Source of the DNA: Leptospirales bacterium
GTDB taxonomy: Bacteria > Spirochaetota > Leptospiria > Leptospirales > Leptonemataceae
DNA length: 39,311 nt
Direction of reading: 5' to 3'
Assembly (NCBI GenBank): GCA_019694655.1
Contig: JAIBBN010000023.1
Coordinates: forward strand, 1-39,311
Under the pieces are notes generated by a model that was given only the letters and a program-made list of their open reading frames with translations, searched no databases and was not told where the DNA came from. A program made the translations under genes and the position numbers. Position 1 is the first letter of the stretch. Each line of letters begins with the position of its first letter. Positions 31,533 through 39,311 of this stretch are shown piece after piece.

Positions 31533-32129
31533 TCAGCTCTTTGCCGCCGCTCCGGCTTCCGGCGAATCCGCCGTTGCCGTGCGACCCTGTGCAACCTTGA
31601 CCACAATCGGATTGCCTTCCAGCAGCAACTCCCAGCTGGACGGCGCGCCCAGATCGCGGAGGTGCACGGACTGAGCGACATCCAGCTCGGTGACATCGAC
31701 CGTGATGACATCGACAAAAGTTTCCGGCGTGGCGCGCACCTTGATCTTGTTGATGTACTGTTCCAGCGCTCCGCCGGCCTTCACGCCCTTGGACTGGCCG
31801 GTCAGTTCGACGGCCACCGTCAGCAGAACCTTTTTGCCATTGACTACTTTCAAAAAGTCGATGTGCAGGATTTGATTGCTGACCGGATCGCGCTGGATTT
31901 CCTTTACGATGACGCGTTCCTTCTGGCCGTTGGCGTTGAGTTCGATCAGCGAACTCTGACGCAATCCGCTCTGGATCAAGCGCGAGAATTCGCGATCGTT
32001 GATGCTCAAGAGCGTACTCTTGCCGCCATCCAGCAGATTGCAGGGGATCAGACCCTCGCGACGAAGCCTGCCGGCCTCGTTTTTGCCGAATTCTTTGCGG
32101 ACTTCGGCGTTCAGATTGTAGTGGCTCAT
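31533..32129 (-). CDS. rplY: 50S ribosomal protein L25/general stress protein Ctc
   Basis: The 198-aa protein binds 5S rRNA in the large ribosomal subunit. The N-terminal L25 domain is clear: VRKEFGKNEAGRLRREGLIP, KERVIVKEIQRDPVSNQILHIDFL. The C-terminal TL5/Ctc domain follows: VELTGQSKGVKAGGALEQY, VDVITVDVTELDVAQSVHL. The Ala-rich end (SPEAGAAAKS) is typical of the long form. ATG 32129 is preceded by GGGAG with 7-nt spacing. The gene lies between prs and pth, an order known from several bacterial groups. Confidence 0.93.
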   Translation of the reverse strand: MSHYNLNAEVRKEFGKNEAGRLRREGLIPCNLLDGGKSTLLSINDREFSRLIQSGLRQSSLIELNANGQKERVIVKEIQRDPVSNQILHIDFLKVVNGKKVLLTVAVELTGQSKGVKAGGALEQYINKIKVRATPETFVDVITVDVTELDVAQSVHLRDLGAPSSWELLLEGNPIVVKVAQGRTATADSPEAGAAAKS

Positions 32130-32187
32130 CTCTATACTCCCAAATATATAAGAACTTCGGTCTCTCTGCGACTGCAAAATTGCTCTT

Positions 32188-33147
32188 CTATAGAAAGAGC
32201 GAACTCACTGATTCCTCGTTGTGGATGCGCCGGATTGCTTCGCCGACCAGTCTGGCCACGGATAGCGTGGTTATCTTATCGATACGCCGCTCCGCAGGCA
32301 GCTGGATGGAATTGGTCAAGACGACCTCGTCCAGCGCCGAGTCGCGCAAGCGTTCCAGCGCCGGTCCGCTGAGCACCGCATGCGTAGCACAGGCGATGAC
32401 GGAGCGCGCTCCGTTTTCCTTCAGCGCAGCAGCGGCCTTGGCAATCGTCCCCGCCGTGTCGATCATGTCGTCGTAGAGAATACAGGTGCGATCCTTCACG
32501 TCGCCGATCACGTTCATCACTTCGGCGACATTGGCGCGCGGCCGCCGCTTATCAATGATCGCCAGGCCGGCGTTGATCTGACGGGCCAGGAAGCGCGCAC
32601 GTTCAACGCCGCCGGAGTCCGGCGAAACAACTACCGCATCGCTGAGCTGTTTTTCCTTCAGATAATTTACAAACACGGGCGCTGCGTAAAGGTGATCGAC
32701 TGGAACGCGAAAGAAACCCTGGATCTGGTCAGCGTGCAGGTCCATACACAGCAAGCGGTGCGGCGCCATCTTCTCGATCAGGTCCGCCACCACTCGCGCC
32801 GATATCGGCACGCGCGGCTCGCTCTTGCGGTCCTGACGACCGTAGCCGTAGTAAGGAATGACCGGAGTGATGCGAGCGGCGGAGGCGCGCCGCAGGGCGT
32901 CGATCATCAGCAGCAGTTCCATTACATGATCGTTGGCCGGCGCCGAGGTCGGTTGAATCAGAAAGACATCGCGGCCGCGGACGTTTTCGTCCAGTTTCAC
33001 CGAGATTTCGCCGTCGGAAAAGCGGCGCACCACGGCGCGACCCAGCGGAATCGAAAGGTAGGCGCAGATCTCTTCCGCCAGCGGTTGGTTGGCGGCGCCT
33101 GAAAAAATCAGCATTTCGTAGGCCATCGTCGTCTTGCTCTCCGTCAT
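32188..33147 (-). CDS. prs: Ribose-phosphate pyrophosphokinase
   Basis: The enzyme makes PRPP from ribose-5-phosphate and ATP for nucleotide, His and Trp synthesis. Motifs are [32 protein letters not shown] (the catalytic flexible region), [12 protein letters not shown] (metal/ATP site) and the PRPP loop [17 protein letters not shown] 33147 overlaps the glmU-like stop (ATGA); a second ATG at 33126 (MAYEML) has GGAG about 12 nt upstream and would give a more usual N-terminus. Length is normal at ~312-319 residues, and no active-site change is seen. Confidence 0.95.
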   Translation of the reverse strand: MTESKTTMAYEMLIFSGAANQPLAEEICAYLSIPLGRAVVRRFSDGEISVKLDENVRGRDVFLIQPTSAPANDHVMELLLMIDALRRASAARITPVIPYYGYGRQDRKSEPRVPISARVVADLIEKMAPHRLLCMDLHADQIQGFFRVPVDHLYAAPVFVNYLKEKQLSDAVVVSPDSGGVERARFLARQINAGLAIIDKRRPRANVAEVMNVIGDVKDRTCILYDDMIDTAGTIAKAAAALKENGARSVIACATHAVLSGPALERLRDSALDEVVLTNSIQLPAERRIDKITTLSVARLVGEAIRRIHNEESVSSLFL

Positions 33148-33905
33148 CCAGCGCGGGCGGCCAGCCTGCTTTCCAGCGCGGCCAGCTCCTCTGGCGAATT
33201 CACGCCCTGGGCCTCGGAGCTGTCTTCCAGTTGCAATGCCCCGACTTTCTGACCCTGCTGGCGCGCCACGGCAATGGCGTCCGGAAGGTAATACTCGTTT
33301 TGTGCATTGCTTTTGCCGATTTGTTGGATCAGATCAAAGATCGCGGGCGCATTGAAAACATAAACGCCAGTGTTCACTTCGCGAATGCGGCGAATTTCCT
33401 CGCTGGCATCCTTTTCTTCAACGTTTCTCAACAATGCGCCCTTGCTATCGCGAACGATTCGTCCGTAGCCAGCGGGGTTATCCAGCTGTGCGGAAAGCGC
33501 GCTCACGGCGTTGCCCTCGCGGCGATGAAAATCAAGCAGGGCCTGAAAGCTTTGCGGCCGGATCATCGGCATGTCGCCGGCCGTGCAGAGCGTTGGACCC
33601 TGAAAGGTCTGCAGCGCTTCGCGAGCGCAGAGAAAGGCATGGCCGGTGCCATGCTGCTCGGCCTGCACCGCAAAATCCAGCTGCAGGCCGGCATTCAACT
33701 TGGCGAGGGCGCGGACTTCTTCCTGGCGATAACCGACAATGATTACCTGGCGGCCTACGCCTGCTGCCGCCAGATTGCTGATGACGTGATTGATCAGCGC
33801 TCGACCGCCAAGCACAGCGGCCACCTTGGGATGTTCGGAGCGCATCCGCGTACCCTTGCCGGCAGCCAGCACCACAGCGGCGGGTAATTGTTCGACCTGA
33901 TTCAT
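33144..33905 (-). CDS. glmU: GlmU-like UDP-GlcNAc pyrophosphorylase, N-terminal domain only
   Basis: The 253-aa protein is a nucleotidyltransferase of the GlmU N-terminal type, converting GlcNAc-1-phosphate and UTP to UDP-GlcNAc. Motifs are [62 protein letters not shown] and NEYYLPDAI. Full GlmU proteins are ~450 residues with a left-handed beta-helix acetyltransferase; that half is absent and the chain ends at the normal domain border with LAARAG. The start is ATG 33905; the upstream open frame covers tRNA-Gln and is not coding. Its stop overlaps prs. The acetylation step must then be done by another enzyme. Confidence 0.9.
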   Translation of the reverse strand: MNQVEQLPAAVVLAAGKGTRMRSEHPKVAAVLGGRALINHVISNLAAAGVGRQVIIVGYRQEEVRALAKLNAGLQLDFAVQAEQHGTGHAFLCAREALQTFQGPTLCTAGDMPMIRPQSFQALLDFHRREGNAVSALSAQLDNPAGYGRIVRDSKGALLRNVEEKDASEEIRRIREVNTGVYVFNAPAIFDLIQQIGKSNAQNEYYLPDAIAVARQQGQKVGALQLEDSSEAQGVNSPEELAALESRLAARAG

Positions 33906-33928
33906 TAGTTGCAGTCTTACAATATCTG

Positions 33929-34000
33929 CTGGGACGGGAGGATTCGAACCTCCGTATGGCTGGACCAAAACCAGCTGCCTTACCGCTTGGCGACGTCCCA
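33929..34000 (-). tRNA. tRNA-Gln (TTG anticodon)
   Basis: A 72-nt cloverleaf with acceptor stem TGGGACG/CGTCCCA, D-arm region CGCCAAGCGGTAAGGC, anticodon stem-loop CTGGTTTTGGTCCAG (anticodon TTG) and T-arm GGAGGTTCGAATCCTCC. The 3' CCA is not encoded. It sits between ispE and the glmU-like gene with gaps of 17 and 23 bp, so it is probably processed from the operon transcript. Confidence 0.95.
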
Positions 34001-34017
34001 ATTCTGGTTTTGCGGCG

Positions 34018-34929
34018 CTAGCGCCGCCCGGTCCGCTCATCCGTCGCCCCCAGAATCTGGAAGGAACGAAGGAACGCCTCCGGCAGTTGTGATTGCAGGC
34101 GAGTGAGCATTGTATTGCACTCCGCGGCGTCAGTCGCCAGGCCAAAGAGCGCGGCGCCCGAACCGCTGAGCGATGCGTATGCGGCCCCACAATCAAAAAG
34201 AGCGGCCTTGAGCCGCTCCAGATCAGGTCGCATAGCAAATACGGCCGCTTCAAAGTCGTTCTTGAGTTCGCTCAATGCGGACCAATCAGACTGTGCCAGC
34301 GATGCGCGCACGCTTGCAGTCAACGCTGACAACGATTCGGGAGGAGGGTCTGGCCGTAAAGCTCTTTTGAGAGCGGCATACGCGGCGGCGGTCGGCGACG
34401 GAGCGCCGCTGTAGATCAACACTCCGTGGCCCGGTCCCACAACCAACGGCTTGATTATGTCTCCTATTCCGCTTACTTCCGCCGGCCGGGGGTCCAGAAA
34501 GAAGGGGACATCTGCGCCCAGTTCGCCGGCCACGCTGCGCAGGGCATCGATGGGAAGCCCAAATTGCGCTGCAAGCAAGCGCAAGAGCGCTCCGGCGTCG
34601 GCGCTGCCGCCGCCAAGGCCGGCGCCGGTAGGACAGCGTTTCCTCAGGCGGACTTCCAGTCGCGGACGCTCCATTGTCGCCGTGGCCTGCAGCGTTTGCC
34701 AGACCAGGTTGCGTTCCATTCCGGCGCCGCTGCTGACGGCGGAATAATCGGCATCATAAGGAGGCGGCAATTCGTTGATGCTGACAAAGCGGTCTTCGGC
34801 GGCCTCTTCGATCAAGAGCTCATCGCCAAAGGAGATCGGTAGAAAGATGCTGTTGATGTAGTGATAGCCGTCGCTGGCGCGCCGATGGCGCACCTCAAGG
34901 CCCAGATTGACTTTTGCAGGGCAGAGCAA
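34018..34929 (-). CDS. ispE: 4-diphosphocytidyl-2-C-methyl-D-erythritol kinase
   Basis: IspE is the ATP-dependent GHMP kinase of the MEP isoprenoid pathway. The 303-aa protein shows the substrate motif PAKVNLGLEV at its very start, GYHYINSIF, the ATP-binding loop PTGAGLGGGSADAGALL (~101-117), GADVPFFL and the C-terminal ASLSGSGAALFGL. The frame is closed by TAA just upstream, so TTG 34929 is the only start that keeps the family N-terminus. It lies 15 bp after the rpmG stop. All expected kinase motifs are intact. Confidence 0.93.
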   Translation of the reverse strand: MLCPAKVNLGLEVRHRRASDGYHYINSIFLPISFGDELLIEEAAEDRFVSINELPPPYDADYSAVSSGAGMERNLVWQTLQATATMERPRLEVRLRKRCPTGAGLGGGSADAGALLRLLAAQFGLPIDALRSVAGELGADVPFFLDPRPAEVSGIGDIIKPLVVGPGHGVLIYSGAPSPTAAAYAALKRALRPDPPPESLSALTASVRASLAQSDWSALSELKNDFEAAVFAMRPDLERLKAALFDCGAAYASLSGSGAALFGLATDAAECNTMLTRLQSQLPEAFLRSFQILGATDERTGRR

Positions 34930-34944
34930 GGCCGCGCTTTAGCC

Positions 34945-35103
34945 TTACTTGCTGAGTTTCTTTTCTACAAAGAGGGCGTGCTTACGGGCGCGGGGGTCGT
35001 ATTTTTTGACTTCCAGCTTGCCTTGTTGCTTCTTCTTGTTCTTGGAGAAGACGTAGAAGTATCCGGTTCCGGCCGTCGATTCCAGCTTGAATGCTTCGCG
35101 CAT
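34945..35103 (-). CDS. rpmG: 50S ribosomal protein L33
   Basis: The 52-aa protein is ribosomal L33 of the zinc-free type: [52 protein letters not shown]. No CxxC pairs are present, so it does not bind zinc. ATG 35103 gives the normal length; the larger open frame further upstream is non-coding and overlaps the divergent DUF3147 gene. It heads the minus-strand cluster leading into ispE. Confidence 0.93.
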   Translation of the reverse strand: MREAFKLESTAGTGYFYVFSKNKKKQQGKLEVKKYDPRARKHALFVEKKLSK

Positions 35104-35178
35104 TTGGCCAAAAAGCGTCTGGCACGCCCCCTGTCGAGGCGGAAAATGGCGCCTGCAGGCTTCGCTTGCCCGGTGACA

Positions 35179-35532
35179 ATGAGCTTCTATCTGGCTGTTA
35201 AGTATCTGAGTACGGCGGCGATCGTGGTCGTCGTATCGGAAGTTGCGCGCCGCTCGGACCGGGCCGGGGCCTTGATTGCATCGCTTCCCCTGGTCACAGT
35301 TCTGACGCTGCTCTGGCTGCACTTTGAAAAACAAAGCGCCGGGAAAATCCAGAACCACGCCTACTATACTTTTTGGTACGTGCTGCCAACGCTGCCGATG
35401 TTCTTGGCCTTTCCAACTCTGGCATCGCGCCTTGGATTCTGGGGGGCCCTTGCCGGCGGCGCTCTATTGACGATCGTTTGCTTCCTGCTGCTTGCCCTTG
35501 TGCTGCGGCGCTTCGGCCTTGAACTTTATTGA
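35179..35532 (+). CDS. DUF3147-family small membrane protein
   Basis: The 117-aa protein has four predicted membrane helices and matches the DUF3147 family: [39 protein letters not shown], a polar loop [20 protein letters not shown], and [22 protein letters not shown] 35179 is preferred (GTG 35173 is an alternative); the longer open frame upstream overlaps rpmG and ispE on the other strand. It is a single gene divergent from rpmG. No function is established for this family as far as I know. Confidence 0.8.
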   Translation: MSFYLAVKYLSTAAIVVVVSEVARRSDRAGALIASLPLVTVLTLLWLHFEKQSAGKIQNHAYYTFWYVLPTLPMFLAFPTLASRLGFWGALAGGALLTIVCFLLLALVLRRFGLELY

Positions 35533-35556
35533 AGGCCGAAGTCCGTGAATCGCGCC

Positions 35557-35970
35557 TCAACCGCGCTTCATGCGAATGGCGCCGGCCAGCATCAACGACA
35601 GTGCAAGGGCCAAACCAAGCACGCCTGGCAGTCCAAGCGGCGGAAAATCGGACGGCGCTCCGGCTGCGCCTTTCATGGCCAGAGCCAGCGGCAGGATCAG
35701 CGAACAAATCGCCGACCACGAGACCACTTGCTTGAGCGTCCGGGAAAGCTCGACGCGGTCCACCCACAGCGCAATCAGCATATTGAAAATGGCCAGCGGC
35801 ATGCCGTGCGAATGGCCTTCGCGCAAATAGAAACGTACCAGCGAAAGTACGTGGTCGTTGCCGCGCACGGCAAATGCGTCAAAGGTAAAGGCCAGGGCCA
35901 GGCCGCCAAACATGGCCAGCAACATGGCTACAATTCCGGCTATCAGATTCTTTTTTCCTGTGTCGATCAT
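35557..35970 (-). CDS. Hypothetical four-helix membrane protein
   Basis: The 137-aa protein has four hydrophobic segments (~8-30, ~56-70, ~80-100, ~112-132). Polar features between helices 1 and 2 include HVLSLVRFYLREGHSHGMPL, a His-containing stretch. I do not recognise the family with confidence. Its ATG lies 10 bp after the ArsR-AHSA1 stop, so it is the second gene of that operon and probably regulated with it. Confidence 0.65.
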   Translation of the reverse strand: MIDTGKKNLIAGIVAMLLAMFGGLALAFTFDAFAVRGNDHVLSLVRFYLREGHSHGMPLAIFNMLIALWVDRVELSRTLKQVVSWSAICSLILPLALAMKGAAGAPSDFPPLGLPGVLGLALALSLMLAGAIRMKRG

Positions 35971-35980
35971 CTCTTGCTCC

Positions 35981-36769
35981 TTATCCCTCTGTGGGAAACT
36001 GCAATGCGCGGCCGGTTTCCAGCCACGTTTTCAAATTGCTGAGGAAACGCGGCCATCCTTGCGATGTACCCTGAAAGGTTGCGGTCTCAGCGTCAAAGTC
36101 GTCGTGGATCACAGTCAGCTTCATCAGCTCGCCCTGTGATTCCAGTTCATAGCTTACGCGCGATTCGCGATCGGCGGCGGCCGCCGGTTCGCAAAGCAGT
36201 TTGAAGCTATAACTGATTCGTTTTGGCGGCTGAAATTCTATCACCCGGCCGCCCACCAGATTCACCGGCTGGCCATCTTCGCTTACCCGCGTGTAGTGCA
36301 GCTCGGCGCCGACGCGCGGCTCAAAGCGCAGGCTCATGCCGCCAAACCACTCCGGCGTAAGCTCCGCCTGTACCAGCGCATCCCACAGGGCCTGCTCGGT
36401 AGTGCGAATGTAGACGGTATAGACCTGTCGCACAGCAACGTTCATATTCTTTTCCTCCAGCGAGTATTTCAATCGAGTCAGCGAACGCGACCAGTGGCGA
36501 CTGTAGCGCGTGATCCAGCGGTCCTGAATCATCTGAATTGGAATGGAATTCAGATACAGTCGGTTGTAGCGTCCTTCCTTACGGGTCTGCAACAGATTGG
36601 CCTCTTCCAGCAATCGCAGATGTTTCATCACCGCGAAGCGACTGAAGGCAAACTGTTCGGCCACCTCGCCCACGCTCAGACCCGGCGCATCTCGAAGCAG
36701 GTCAAGGATGCGCCGACGGCTGGCGTCAGCCAGGGCCCGGAAGACCCGATGGAGCTCGTCATCTGACAT
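35981..36769 (-). CDS. ArsR-type HTH fused to AHSA1/SRPBCC domain
   Basis: The 262-aa protein joins an N-terminal ArsR winged-helix regulator (1-~100: VFRALADASRRRILDLLRDA, LSVGEVAEQFAFSRFAVMKH, RLLEEANLLQTRKEGR) to an Activator of Hsp90-like START/SRPBCC domain (~110-262: YTVYIRTTEQALWDALVQAE, TPEWFGG, WPRFLSNLKTWLETG). No metal-binding Cys is seen in the HTH part, so the ligand is more likely a hydrophobic small molecule held by the SRPBCC cavity; this is inference. In many genomes these are two adjacent genes. The fusion is in frame without an obvious internal stop. ATG 36769 starts at the family N-terminus. Confidence 0.88.
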   Translation of the reverse strand: MSDDELHRVFRALADASRRRILDLLRDAPGLSVGEVAEQFAFSRFAVMKHLRLLEEANLLQTRKEGRYNRLYLNSIPIQMIQDRWITRYSRHWSRSLTRLKYSLEEKNMNVAVRQVYTVYIRTTEQALWDALVQAELTPEWFGGMSLRFEPRVGAELHYTRVSEDGQPVNLVGGRVIEFQPPKRISYSFKLLCEPAAAADRESRVSYELESQGELMKLTVIHDDFDAETATFQGTSQGWPRFLSNLKTWLETGRALQFPTEG

Positions 36770-36783
36770 GTTACCAAAAAGTC

Positions 36784-36812
36784 ACTAAATATTTTAAATA
36801 AAATCAGGTCAA
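36784..36812 (-). promoter_or_regulatory. AT-rich promoter of the ArsR-AHSA1 operon
   Basis: On the minus strand TTGACC (36807-36812) and TTTAGT (36784-36789) are 17 bp apart. The spacer is strikingly AT-rich (ATTTTATTTAAAATATT) in a GC-rich genome and contains small palindromes (AAATATTT, TTTAAA) that could be the repressor site. The predicted transcript would start only ~8 nt before the ATG. Confidence 0.5.
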
Positions 36813-36884
36813 GCGCTAAGCGCCGGCGGCCCGGAATCTGGGCCGGGGGGCGATTTGAGATCGGGGGAGGCGGCTGCCGGCCTT

Positions 36885-38441
36885 TCAGGCGCCGCCGGCC
36901 AGCAACTGAACGGCGTTGGACAGCTCCGCCGCCTGTTCTCGGTTGCCGTCCATGATATTGCGCATTTGCAGCGACGCGGCGACCAGCCTCTGTGACATGT
37001 CGGCCAGGGTCTGGACGGCCTCGGCGATATGTCGTACGGTCGCCGCCTGTTCCGACAGCGAGGACAGGGTGCCGCGCACCTCGTCGGTCATGCTGCCAAT
37101 TTCGCCCAGGCTGTTGGCGTAGGCCTGGATCTGGGAATCCATCGAGCGGCCAATGCTGCCCAGCCGATCGGCCACGGCGTTGATCTTGTCCACCAGCGCG
37201 CGGATCACTTCGACGCCTGCTGATACGCTCTTGCGACCGCCCTGGACCTCGACGCTGTTGTGATCGATCAGGGAATTGATTTCGTCGACGCTGCTTGCCG
37301 TCCGCTCCGCGAGTCGCGCAATTTCCTGGGCGACTACGGAAAAGCCGCGTCCGTATTCGCCGGCGCGCGCCGCTTCGATCGACGCGTTCAGGCTGAGCAG
37401 ATTGACGCGATCGGCAATTTCATTGATGACGGAGACTATGGTGCGCACTTTGCGAGAATTGGCGTCAATCGCCTCCATTGATCCAATGATCAGGTCCAGC
37501 GCCGAGCCTGCGCGCTGTGCATGCTCCTGGGCGATCGCCGCCAGCTGAGAAGCCGCTGTCATTTCCAGATTCAAGTGCCGTCCGGAATCGAGCAGAACGC
37601 CGTGGCGATCCTGAATACTGGCCAATTCGCCCTTTTGCTTGCGCGCGATGGCCGATAGGCTGTCCATGCCGGCGCCGATTTCCTCAAAACTTGCCGAGAT
37701 TTCTTCGATGCAAGCAGATTGATCATGCGCCACCGTCGACACCGTCTGCGATGCGCTCAAGATCTCGTCCGAGGAGCGCACAATCGATTGCCCGATCTCG
37801 CCGGCCTGCGCCGCCGTCCGCGCCCCGCGTGAACGAAGCTCGATTGAGTACTCCAGCTGCTGGACGAATTGGTTTCGAAACTGCAGCGCGTAGTAGATCA
37901 GTACGCTGGTCTCAAATACGACAAAGAAGGCGTGCAGTAAGACGATATCCAGGCCGGCGCCGTAGTTGAATACGACCAGCGGAAATCCCAGAAATGTTAT
38001 GCCATAGACCTGACAGTAGTTCAGGGCGGTGTGGTACAGAACCACAAGCGGCGCCGGGGCCAGCAGCACGCGCCAGTCGCGGTAGATTGCCAGAAAGGCA
38101 ATCGAGCCGAAGACATGAAAGTGCATTTCAATGCGGCCAAATTGCTGCAGAATAAAGGTGGCCGAATACACGGCCAGCATGTTGGCCATGATGAATCGGC
38201 TGAGCAATGTCCCTCGCGCAAAGAGATAGGCCAGCGTTCCGACCAGACAGGCAAGGGAAGCGCCAATGACGCCATACAGCCACGTTCCATAACCGTAAGG
38301 CGCGGCAAAGAGCGCAAAGGGGGCGTGCAGGAACAGCAGGGCCAGCATGAATCGATCGAACTTGACCATCTCCAGGCGCCAGAGGTCCTGGATCTGCGGT
38401 GAAATTGCTTTTTCGCGCAGGCCGTTGAAAAAGTCAGTCAT
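36885..38441 (-). CDS. Methyl-accepting chemotaxis protein with six-helix membrane sensor
   Basis: The 518-aa chemoreceptor has no large periplasmic domain. Its N-terminal ~190 residues form about six membrane helices, with a conserved-looking HFHVF motif (His107, His109), YRDW (120-123) and His137, features also seen in other membrane-embedded sensor modules. The cytoplasmic part is a long coiled coil ending in the kinase-control hairpin: [20 protein letters not shown] and [19 protein letters not shown] (339-378). No HAMP domain is evident. Its ATG overlaps the stop of the SCO1/SenC gene by 8 nt, giving tight coupling. The three histidines suggest heme or metal binding; that is inference. 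Confidence 0.9.
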   Translation of the reverse strand: MTDFFNGLREKAISPQIQDLWRLEMVKFDRFMLALLFLHAPFALFAAPYGYGTWLYGVIGASLACLVGTLAYLFARGTLLSRFIMANMLAVYSATFILQQFGRIEMHFHVFGSIAFLAIYRDWRVLLAPAPLVVLYHTALNYCQVYGITFLGFPLVVFNYGAGLDIVLLHAFFVVFETSVLIYYALQFRNQFVQQLEYSIELRSRGARTAAQAGEIGQSIVRSSDEILSASQTVSTVAHDQSACIEEISASFEEIGAGMDSLSAIARKQKGELASIQDRHGVLLDSGRHLNLEMTAASQLAAIAQEHAQRAGSALDLIIGSMEAIDANSRKVRTIVSVINEIADRVNLLSLNASIEAARAGEYGRGFSVVAQEIARLAERTASSVDEINSLIDHNSVEVQGGRKSVSAGVEVIRALVDKINAVADRLGSIGRSMDSQIQAYANSLGEIGSMTDEVRGTLSSLSEQAATVRHIAEAVQTLADMSQRLVAASLQMRNIMDGNREQAAELSNAVQLLAGGA

Positions 38442-39030
38442 TGTCGTGGTCCTTGATCCGTTGCAGGTCGTCGGGTAATTGTCGGCGCAGGGCGCCAGGA
38501 TCCGGGTAGGCGCAGCGGATGTAGCCCTGATCGTCGATCAGCGTAATTGTAGAGGTATGCTCGAATTGGTAGCCGGGCTCGCGCAGCCGCAGCGGGTTTT
38601 TCTGGTGCCAGACATGATAGTCCATCGCCGCACGTTCTACGGCCGATCGTTCGCCGCGCAGAAAACGAAGATGGGGGTCCAGTCCGGTCTCCACGGACTG
38701 TAGCGCCGCCGGCGTGTCGCGTTCCGGATTGAGCGTAATCAGCAGCGCAAAAAGCGATTCTCCCCGTTGGCGGGCGGCGCGTAGCTGCTGGTTCAGCTCC
38801 GCCCACAGCGCCGGGCACTGCCCGCGGCAACTGGCGTAGGCAAAGCCCAGCAGCAACGGGGCGCCGTGAAAACTTTGCAAAGTTCGTTGCTGTCCGCTGG
38901 AATCAAGCAATGAGAAAGCGGCGGCCGGCCGTTTGTCGCAGTAGGCCGCGCGACCAACTGCGCTGCAGCAGGTGATTGAAATGGCAAGCGCCACATGGCT
39001 CCGGCGTCGTCGGGCCGGCGCCACAATCAT
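38434..39030 (-). CDS. SCO1/SenC-family copper chaperone
   Basis: The 198-aa protein has a basic N-terminus and a hydrophobic export signal ([19 protein letters not shown]). The thioredoxin-like SCO domain has the copper-binding CRGQC pair (Cys68, Cys72) in [17 protein letters not shown] and the third ligand His158 in [18 protein letters not shown] proteins deliver copper to the CuA site of cytochrome oxidase or act as thiol-disulfide proteins. No oxidase genes are in this window. It lies 6 bp after the MATE gene and overlaps the chemoreceptor gene, forming one operon. Confidence 0.88.
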   Translation of the reverse strand: MIVAPARRRRSHVALAISITCCSAVGRAAYCDKRPAAAFSLLDSSGQQRTLQSFHGAPLLLGFAYASCRGQCPALWAELNQQLRAARQRGESLFALLITLNPERDTPAALQSVETGLDPHLRFLRGERSAVERAAMDYHVWHQKNPLRLREPGYQFEHTSTITLIDDQGYIRCAYPDPGALRRQLPDDLQRIKDHDND

Positions 39031-39036
39031 TCATTC

Positions 39037-39311
39037 TTACACTTGCGCGCGTTTCCAGCGTCCTAACTTGAAAAGCCAGAGCGTAAACAGTCCGACTGAG
39101 GTCTCCGACGCAAAGGCTGCCCAAAAAACTCCCGAATGATCCCAGCGCAGGCGAACCCCGAGGAAGTAGCCCAGCGGAATCTGTATCAGCCAGAAGAAGA
39201 CCAGATTGATATAAGTGGGCGTCATCGTATCGCCAGCGCCATTGAAAGCCTGGACGGAGACCATCCACCAGCCGTAAACGATGAAGGAGATTGCCAGGAT
39301 GCGCAACCATT
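39037..39311 (-). CDS. MATE-family efflux transporter, C-terminal part (partial)
   Basis: The visible 91 codons are the C-terminal end of a MATE (NorM-like) cation-coupled multidrug transporter; the start lies beyond the window. Characteristic sequence is SVQAFNGAGDTMTPTYIN followed by FFWLIQIPLGYFL and GVFWAAFASETSVGLFTLWL, spanning the last membrane helices. The chain ends KLGRWKRAQV with TAA at 39037-39039. It is the most upstream gene seen in the operon with SCO1 and the chemoreceptor. Confidence 0.88.
   Translation of the reverse strand, partial: WLRILAISFIVYGWWMVSVQAFNGAGDTMTPTYINLVFFWLIQIPLGYFLGVRLRWDHSGVFWAAFASETSVGLFTLWLFKLGRWKRAQV

Noticed and set aside
32380-33102. 240-codon open frame antisense to prs
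   Set aside because: It is fully contained opposite a highly conserved housekeeping gene and has no protein-like features.

Overview
The window is a gene-dense, GC-rich stretch of bacterial chromosome. It most likely comes from a spirochaete of the order Leptospirales. This is an inference from content: the order rpmG, ispE, tRNA-Gln, a glmU-like gene, prs, rplY/ctc and pth; two 7TMR-DISM sensors; class III cyclase and SpoIIE-type signalling; and relaxed lipoprotein signals. No rRNA, insertion sequence, prophage or CRISPR array was seen. Genes are packed tightly, often with start/stop overlaps of the ATGA, GTGA or TTGA kind, and two convergent pairs share a CTAG so that both stop codons overlap.

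Region 1 (1-10038). The 3' end of a class A penicillin-binding protein is followed by a minus-strand pair: an unrecognised 313-aa protein and a voltage-sensor protein that carries a HAMP-like segment and no recognisable pore. Divergently, a coupled plus-strand operon encodes a fused trehalose-6-phosphate synthase/phosphatase, a GH15 trehalase/glucoamylase-type hydrolase, a Vps62-like protein of unknown role, and a 7TMR-DISM receptor with a SpoIIE-type phosphatase output. This looks like a trehalose/osmotic-stress unit with its own signalling protein.

Region 2 (10035-18318). A secreted CAP-domain protein, a thioredoxin-like protein of the metal-resistance type and a PAS-PAS adenylate cyclase lie on the minus strand, with a plus-strand peroxiredoxin. 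Next to them is a probable metal(loid)-response cluster. A MerR-type regulator with three metal-site cysteines faces an operon whose promoter has the typical 19-bp spacer. That operon holds a Cys-rich membrane protein and a YnfA-type membrane protein, and further on an 820-aa fusion of a PqqD-like domain, a radical SAM/SPASM domain and an ArsM-like arsenite methyltransferase.

Region 3 (18319-29543). This holds a hairpin- and repeat-rich patch beside tRNA-Ser(GGA), a Phd/VapC toxin-antitoxin pair with a palindromic operator, tadA (apparently starting at CTG), an LCAD-like acyl-CoA dehydrogenase, a coiled-coil protein of unknown function, ftsH, a NarL-type two-component pair with a 7TMR-DISM kinase, and a beta-propeller lipoprotein. 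A second vapBC-like locus has decayed: the toxin has an in-frame amber codon and the antitoxin has lost its middle.

Region 4 (29619-39311). A second beta-propeller paralogue follows, with the same 66-nt leader as the first. Then comes the housekeeping cluster pth-rplY-prs-glmU(N-terminal only)-tRNA-Gln-ispE-rpmG, in which Pth lacks its catalytic His and two other active-site residues. Small membrane proteins, an ArsR-AHSA1 fusion, a six-TM chemoreceptor coupled to a SCO1/SenC copper chaperone, and the 3' end of a MATE transporter complete the window.
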